A stretch of DNA of 64,000 nt from Delphinapterus leucas (Eukaryota; Chordata; Mammalia; Artiodactyla; Monodontidae), in NCBI RefSeq assembly GCF_002288925.2, contig NW_022098031.1, positions 15,489,274 to 15,553,273 on the forward strand. The letters run 5' to 3'. Of this stretch, positions 59,101 through 64,000 are shown in pieces. The position numbers were made by a program, and so were the translations under genes. Position 1 is the stretch's first letter. Each line of letters opens with the position of its first letter. The notes under the pieces were generated by a model, which worked only from the letters and a program-made list of their open reading frames with translations, was not told the DNA's origin and searched no databases.

Positions 59101-60180
59101 TTGATCTTTTCTATTGTCATTTTAGTCTCCATTTCATTTATTTCCATTCTGACCTTTATTATTTCTTTCCTTCTACTGACTTTGTGCTTAGTTTGTTCTT
59201 CTTTTTCTAGTTCCTTTAGGTGTAGGGTTAGATTGTTTATTTGAAAATTTTCTTGTTTCTTTAGGTAAGCCTGTATTGCTATAAACTTCCCTCTTAGTAC
59301 CACTTTTGCTGCATCCCATAGATTTTGCTATGTCATTTTTTTCATTTGCACTTGTCTTCAGGTTTGTTTTTTTTCTCCTTGATTTCTTCATTGACTCAGT
59401 AGTTGTTCAGTAGCATGTTGTTTAGCTTCCATCTATTTGTGATTTTTCTAGCTTTCTTCTTGTAGTTGACATCTAGTTTTATACTGTTTTTGTCAGAAAA
59501 AAGTGCTTGATATAATTTCAGTCTTCTTAAATTTATTGAGACTCTTTTGTGTCCCAACATATGGTCTATCTTTGAGAATATTCCATATGCACTTGAGAAG
59601 AATGTATCCTGCTGCATTTGGATGGAATGTTTTATATATATCTATTCAGTCTATCAGGTTTAATGTTTCATTTAAGGTCAGTGTTTCCTGGTTTACTTTC
59701 TGTCTGGATGACATATCCATTAATGTAAGCGTGCTGTTAAAATCTCCTACTATTATTGTGTTGCTGTCAACTTCTCCCTTTAGGTCTGTTAATAATTGTT
59801 TTATATATTTTGGTGCCCCTATGTTAAATGCATATATATTAATAAATATTACACCTTATTGATGGTTGTTCCCTTCATCATTACAAAATGTCATTCTTTG
59901 TCTCTTGGTTTGTTTGCTTTGGTTTGGTTTTTTTGGCTTGAAGTCTATTTTATCTGTTATGAGTATAGCTACACCCACTTTCTTTTGGCTTACCATGTGC
60001 TCAAAGTATCGTCGTCCATCCCATCACTTTGAGCCTATATTTGTCTTTAGAGCTGAGATGAGTCTCCTGGAGGCATTATATAGTTAGGTCTTGCTTATTA
60101 CTCCACCCACAGCCACTCTTGTGTCTTTTGATCAGTGGATTCAATCCATTTACATTTAGGATGATTATTAATAAACGAGG
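56185..60180 (-). pseudogene. L1 ORF2, antisense, broken
   Basis: The ORF start is recognisable around 60,130-60,180 as the antisense of LNVNGLN. Other segments are INRWKLNNMLLNNY near 59,400, [18 protein letters not shown] near 59,060, [17 protein letters not shown] near 58,650, [20 protein letters not shown] near 58,200 and, at 56,600-56,660, [19 protein letters not shown] (CX3CX7HX4C). Stops and frameshifts lie between all of them, and a SINE splits the part near 57,000. Endonuclease, reverse transcriptase and Cys-rich regions are all represented. Confidence 0.8.
56888..57103 (+). mobile_element. CHR-type SINE (short form)
   Basis: ggtttccctggcggcgcagt, gacatgggttcatgccccgg, cgctccacaacgggagaggc, ccgc and a long A-run. 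A perfect 13-bp TSD, aagataggttgtc, lies at 56875-56887 and 57104-57116. Inserted in the antisense L1. Confidence 0.95.
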
Positions 60181-60659
60181 ACTTAATACTTCCATTTTAC
60201 CTTTTGTTTACTGCTTGCTCTATATGTCCATTGTCTCTTTTTCCTTGTGTTTCTGTCTGCCATTTTAGTGTGGTGGTTTTCTATGATGTTTTCCTCAGTT
60301 TCCTCTTTTTTGATGTTTTTTGTCTCCGCTCTAGACTTACGTTTTGTGGTTACATGAAGTTTATATAAAACATCTCAGAGACAAAATAGTCCTTTTTCTG
60401 CTGATAGCATCTAATCTTCATTTGACAATATGGCTTCTGTCCTTTTCTTCTTACCCTTTTATGTTTTTGTTGTCTCAAATTATCTCTTTTTATGTGTAAA
60501 TTTATTACCAAATTGAAGCACCTATAGTTATTTTCACTGCTTTTCTCCCTTTAACCTTTAAGCTACAATTAAGTATTTAACAACCTATTCTGATATAAAA
60601 TTGCAATTTTTTGCTTCTATTTATCACCTTACTTAAAATTTTGTGTACTTTTGCCTTTT

Positions 60660-61465
60660 CATTTCAGGTAAAAGAGCTCCTTTAAACGCCTCTTATAAAG
60701 CAAGAAGTGCTGTTGTGTTTGTCTTGGAAAGCCTTTATTCCTCCTTCGTATCTGAAGGATAACTTTGCTGGGTAGAGTATTCTTGGCTGGCAGCTTTTAT
60801 CTTTCAGTATTTTCAGTATGTCACTTCACTCTCTCCTGGCCTGTAAAGTTTCTACTGAGAAATCTGCTGATAGTCTAATGGAGGTTCCTTGGTAGGGATA
60901 ACATTCGTTTTTCTCTGGCTCCTTTTAAAATTCTTTCTTTGTCATTAATTTTTGACACTTTTAATATAATATGTCTTGGAAAAGGTCTTTTTGTGCTGAG
61001 GTAATTAGATATTCTCTTAGCTTCATGGACTTGTATATCCAGTTCCTTCCCCAGGTTTGGGAACTTCTCAGCTATTATTCCTTTAAATAAACTCTCTGCT
61101 CCCTTCCCCCTCTGGGATACTCATTATCCTTATGTTGCCCTTCCTAATGGGAGTCAGATAGTTCTCTTAGAATTTCTTAATTAAAAAAAAAAAATCTTAG
61201 GGCTTCCCTGGTGGCACAGTGGTTGAGAGTCTGCCTGCCGATGCAGGGGACATGGGTTCGTGCCCCTGTCCGTGAAGATCCCACATGCCGCAGAGTGGCT
61301 GGGCCCGTGAGCCATGGCCACTGGGCCTGCGCGTCCGGAGCCTGTGCTCCGCAACGGGAGAGGCCGCAACAGTGAGAAGCCCACGTACAGCAAAAAAAAA
61401 AAAAAAAAACTTAGTTCTTTCTTATCTTCTACCTGAATTATTTTCTAGATTTTTTTAAGTGACAA
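60660..61465 (-). pseudogene. L1 ORF1 C-terminal part, antisense
   Basis: The plus-strand phrases ccagttccttccccaggttt, gggaacttctcagctattat and gtaaagtttctactgagaaa are the antisense of ORF1 C-terminal codons. No continuous frame remains, and a SINE sits inside at 61,201. The N-terminal half and the 5' UTR are absent. Confidence 0.7.
61201..61409 (+). mobile_element. CHR-type SINE (short form)
   Basis: ggcttccctggtggcacagt, gacatgggttcgtgcccctg, gcctgtgctccgcaacggg, acagc and about 18 A. The short repeat cttag (61196-61200 and 61410-61414), extended by A-runs, is the probable TSD. Inserted in ORF1 of the antisense L1. Confidence 0.9.
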
Positions 61466-64000
61466 ACCATCTTTTTATTGTTCACTAAAAAATACAGGTC
61501 TGGAAAGAGTCTATTGCCTTCTGTATTAAATGCAAGGTCTGATATTGTAAGTATATATGACATAACAGTATAACTTACATAAAATGATACATATTGTACA
61601 TAGAGACAGTGCCCACTCCTCTAAACACTAAAATTTAATGGAATGAAGTAAAGCTTTTTATTAAATGAGAAATATAAACATTGCAATCATAAACAAAGTG
61701 CTCTAAGCAAAGAACTTTAAAATTGTTTTGTTGTGACATCTACTTTGCTTACCTGCAGTTAGGGATGGTGGGGTCCAGGAAAAACTTAACTAACAAAAAG
61801 CTAGCACTCTCAAGGAGCTCTTCCCAGGAAGCAGGTTGCAGATGCCGGAGATGGGCTGCCACCTTGGCTTCCCTGGAGCCCTCAGGCCCACTCTAACTGC
61901 TAATCCCTGTCTTGAGGTTAGTTTGATGAACTAGTGGGAGGGCTAGTGGGAAGAGTACTGGGTAGGAGGAAGCCTCTGTCTGGACTGCTTATCTTGCACC
62001 AACTCTATGGATAAGAACACCTAGCATCTTTGATGTGTATCTGCCACTCTCAGCAAACACTGAAATGTGCTTGAAAAGACATTAACATTGGGAACAAAAG
62101 CCATTTTCTACACAGTCTGCAGATACCACTTATTCCTTTCAGCCATGTTTTCACTAAGATGCTCTAAAAGAGGCTGCTACTACTATAATATATTGCCAGT
62201 CAGGCAGGCCGGGATTGAGGGTAACAAAACTTCTCCAGTTACAACTACTAATTCATATCAGTTAAAAATGAATACAAATTTATTAGAAAGCCAAAGTCAA
62301 TCTCTATTATTCACATGGCAACATAGTGAAGTGCTGCAACAATATTCACATTCCAAGGTCAACTTTAACTATAGCCACACTTGCCTCCAAAACACAGAAA
62401 GCCCTGTGTGGAGGAGAACATACAAGATTAACACCACTACCTCCTCTCCAAATACTATCAGGGCTCAGAAAGCTCATTATAGATAACAAATGCAAAAGAA
62501 GAAAAAAAATGCATCTCAATATACACACAGCAACAGAGGAAGACTACTCTCCCTCTGGGCTTCTTTGGCATCAGGCGAAGCAAGGCTATTTGCAACAGTA
62601 GTGCCTAAGCTGACTACAGCAATGCTCACAAGAGAAATAAGGATTACAAAGTTCCTTTATTCATAGGTAATCAGGGAGTATTAAATGATTTCCTGAACTA
62701 AGATAACAGTGTCACTATCAAGGAAAATTTTCTTCTTGCCTGAGATGTTTTTATAAATGAGATTTCACAATATTCCAGATTTTTTACTTAATATTAAACT
62801 ATTAATGTGCAGAGGAATCCTCATAGCTCAAGTATGAGCAATATTAATATTCTCAGATATTGCTACACTTTACAGATCAGCAAATATGTTATCAGACTAT
62901 CCACTTAAGAGATTTGTAAGTCAACAGTAATAACCAACTCTATATTTTTCTTATCCTGTTCATCAAAGAACACCACACTCCAATAGGAATGAAGCCCAGT
63001 TCAATGAGCATCTTGTTCCCCTCAACTGTGCACAGTAAATTTCACTATTCAATCTCTACGTTCTTGACTCTTCCTATGACTCATCTAGTCTAAGGAAAGC
63101 CTTGTATAATGGTGGAAAATTGCAAACCCCGGTGGAGGCATTAGTATTAGTGCTGAAGTAAACTTTAGGAGAATAACTATAATCGCTTATGGGACTGTTT
63201 GCAGCCTTACTGGAAACCCTACTCCTCCTGCATATGTAGATTGAAAAAATTCTAATAATTTAAACATGAGAGGGGATTTCACTGATAAAGGTCTAGTTCC
63301 CGTGTAAGGTTCTGGTCCCTGGTAAGATATATGACTAGCCCAAAACACTGGCTATGTTTCCATTTTAAACCTGTCCATCACAGTATTGTCAAAGTCTCCC
63401 ATCTCTCATGCCACTGGTGAGCCCTCTCTTGCTGCTTCTATGTCTTTTGGATGCTCTACTGCACACAGGGGATTCACTGAGGTTCTCACTTTAATGTGTA
63501 GGGAATTTCCATTTCACACCATCAGCTCCCTAAAAACCATCAACTGGGAACAACTTCTAGTTAATAAAGGCACAAATTACTCTTTATTAAGGGAAACAAA
63601 AGGGTTGTTTGGAAGCTGAATGAACATCTTAGATACTCCTATGAAGGGAATGCTGTATCTGCTACCAAAACCCAGAGACATCTACTAGATCTAAAGAATA
63701 TATGGAGTGTGTAAAAGCATGAATTTGGCAGTTTAAGACACATTTCCAATTTTCCACTACACCATTTAGGGAGAAGTGCTAGTTAGTATTACAGGAGCAA
63801 ATTGTAAGTGCCAAGCCCACCCTATTGGCTTGTTTTCCTCCTGCTTTTGGTAAACTTCTACCAGCTCCAGTGAAGCCTGTCCCAGGGTACATCACTCAGC
63901 AACCTGCAGAGCTGCTCAGAAATAGATCATGGGCTTCACCTCAGCTAGTCCAGCAGCTAGTGCCCAGCTGGTAAACACTGCCTTAGGGCAGAGCCTATGA
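61466..64000. other. single-copy DNA, nothing recognised
   Basis: The last 2.5 kb contain no repeat I can name. A good minus-strand splice-donor-like site (ctgcag followed by gtaagc) lies at about 61,748-61,760, but no supporting exon was found. The frame at 62,067-62,486 has no familiar domain. Confidence 0.45.

Larger units (their letters stand above)
55919..61465 (-). mobile_element. old L1 (L1M-type), antisense, 5'-truncated in ORF1
   Basis: Reading right to left: part of ORF1 (about 61,465-60,660), an inter-ORF spacer of about 480 bases as in old L1 families, ORF2 (about 60,180-56,185) and the 3' UTR down to the T-run at 55,920. Two CHR SINEs have inserted into it (56,888 and 61,201). 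The right edge is judged from loss of similarity after ctagatttttttaagtgac. A possible TSD, accatgtttttt versus accatcttttta, is only tentative. Every frame is broken. Confidence 0.8.

Noticed and set aside
61747..61760. Minus-strand splice-donor-like site ctgcag/gtaagc
   Set aside because: Donor matches this good occur by chance every few kilobases, and no acceptor or coding exon was found beside it.
62067..62486. 139-codon frame in apparently repeat-free DNA
   Set aside because: No ATG in a strong setting, no domain, and no splice or promoter context. It may still be checked by conservation, but I see no support.

Overview
This window is nuclear DNA from a mammal, most probably a cetacean (whale or dolphin). 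The decisive clue is the repeat content. It carries about a dozen CHR-type tRNA-derived SINEs (head ggcttccctggtggcgcag, B box ggttcgagccc, tails of poly(A) or AAATA), a family shared by cetaceans, hippos and ruminants. The ruminant families Bov-tA and BovB are not seen. The L1 3' ends are of the cetartiodactyl type, and ancient pan-mammalian repeats (MIR, L2, MER5, MER20, Tigger) are scattered through the rest. I see no rRNA, tRNA gene, CRISPR array or operon, and no exon of a known protein-coding gene. All long reading frames that I can name belong to dead retrotransposons.

Layout. 1-1,600 holds a SINE end, a hAT element inserted into another hAT element of the same family, and an L2 tail. 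1,584-8,208 is an old, nearly complete L1 that lacks the whole endonuclease-coding part and contains two SINEs and a younger L1 tail. 8,209-21,000 is mostly single-copy DNA with MIRs, MER20, a MER5 element split by an L1 scrap and an ERV-type LTR, two SINEs with perfect target-site duplications (TSDs), and a 21-bp-stem hairpin near 17,460. 21,001-28,173 is a full-length 7.2-kb L1 with a CpG-rich 5' UTR, poly(A) tail and 18-bp TSD, disabled by stops and frameshifts. 28,174-35,660 holds L2 fragments on both strands, a Tigger (pogo/CENP-B-like) element with a transposase remnant, a SINE, a short L1 tail, and one unexplained 81-codon ORF at 29,475. 35,676-37,682 is an L1 piece truncated at both ends yet bounded by a TSD-like repeat. 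37,700-49,532 is a dense set of L1 tails and SINEs, including a 5'-truncated L1 (46,934-49,520) that keeps reverse transcriptase sequence with FADD. 49,533-55,918 is largely single-copy, with a second LTR of the type seen at 12.5 kb and a few MIRs. 55,919 to about 61,465 is an old antisense L1 with two SINEs. 61,466-64,000 shows nothing I can name.

The elements do not act together as a pathway. What can be reconstructed is a layered history: L2/MIR/hAT/Tigger first, then L1M, then the younger L1 and CHR SINEs that used L1 machinery. No convincing new biological system was found. The most useful leads are the hairpin at 17.4 kb, the 81-codon ORF at 29.5 kb, the endonuclease-less L1, the doubly truncated L1 insert with an internal 345-bp tandem repeat, and the head-duplicated SINE at 39.7 kb. 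Family names are from memory of consensus sequences and were not checked against a database.
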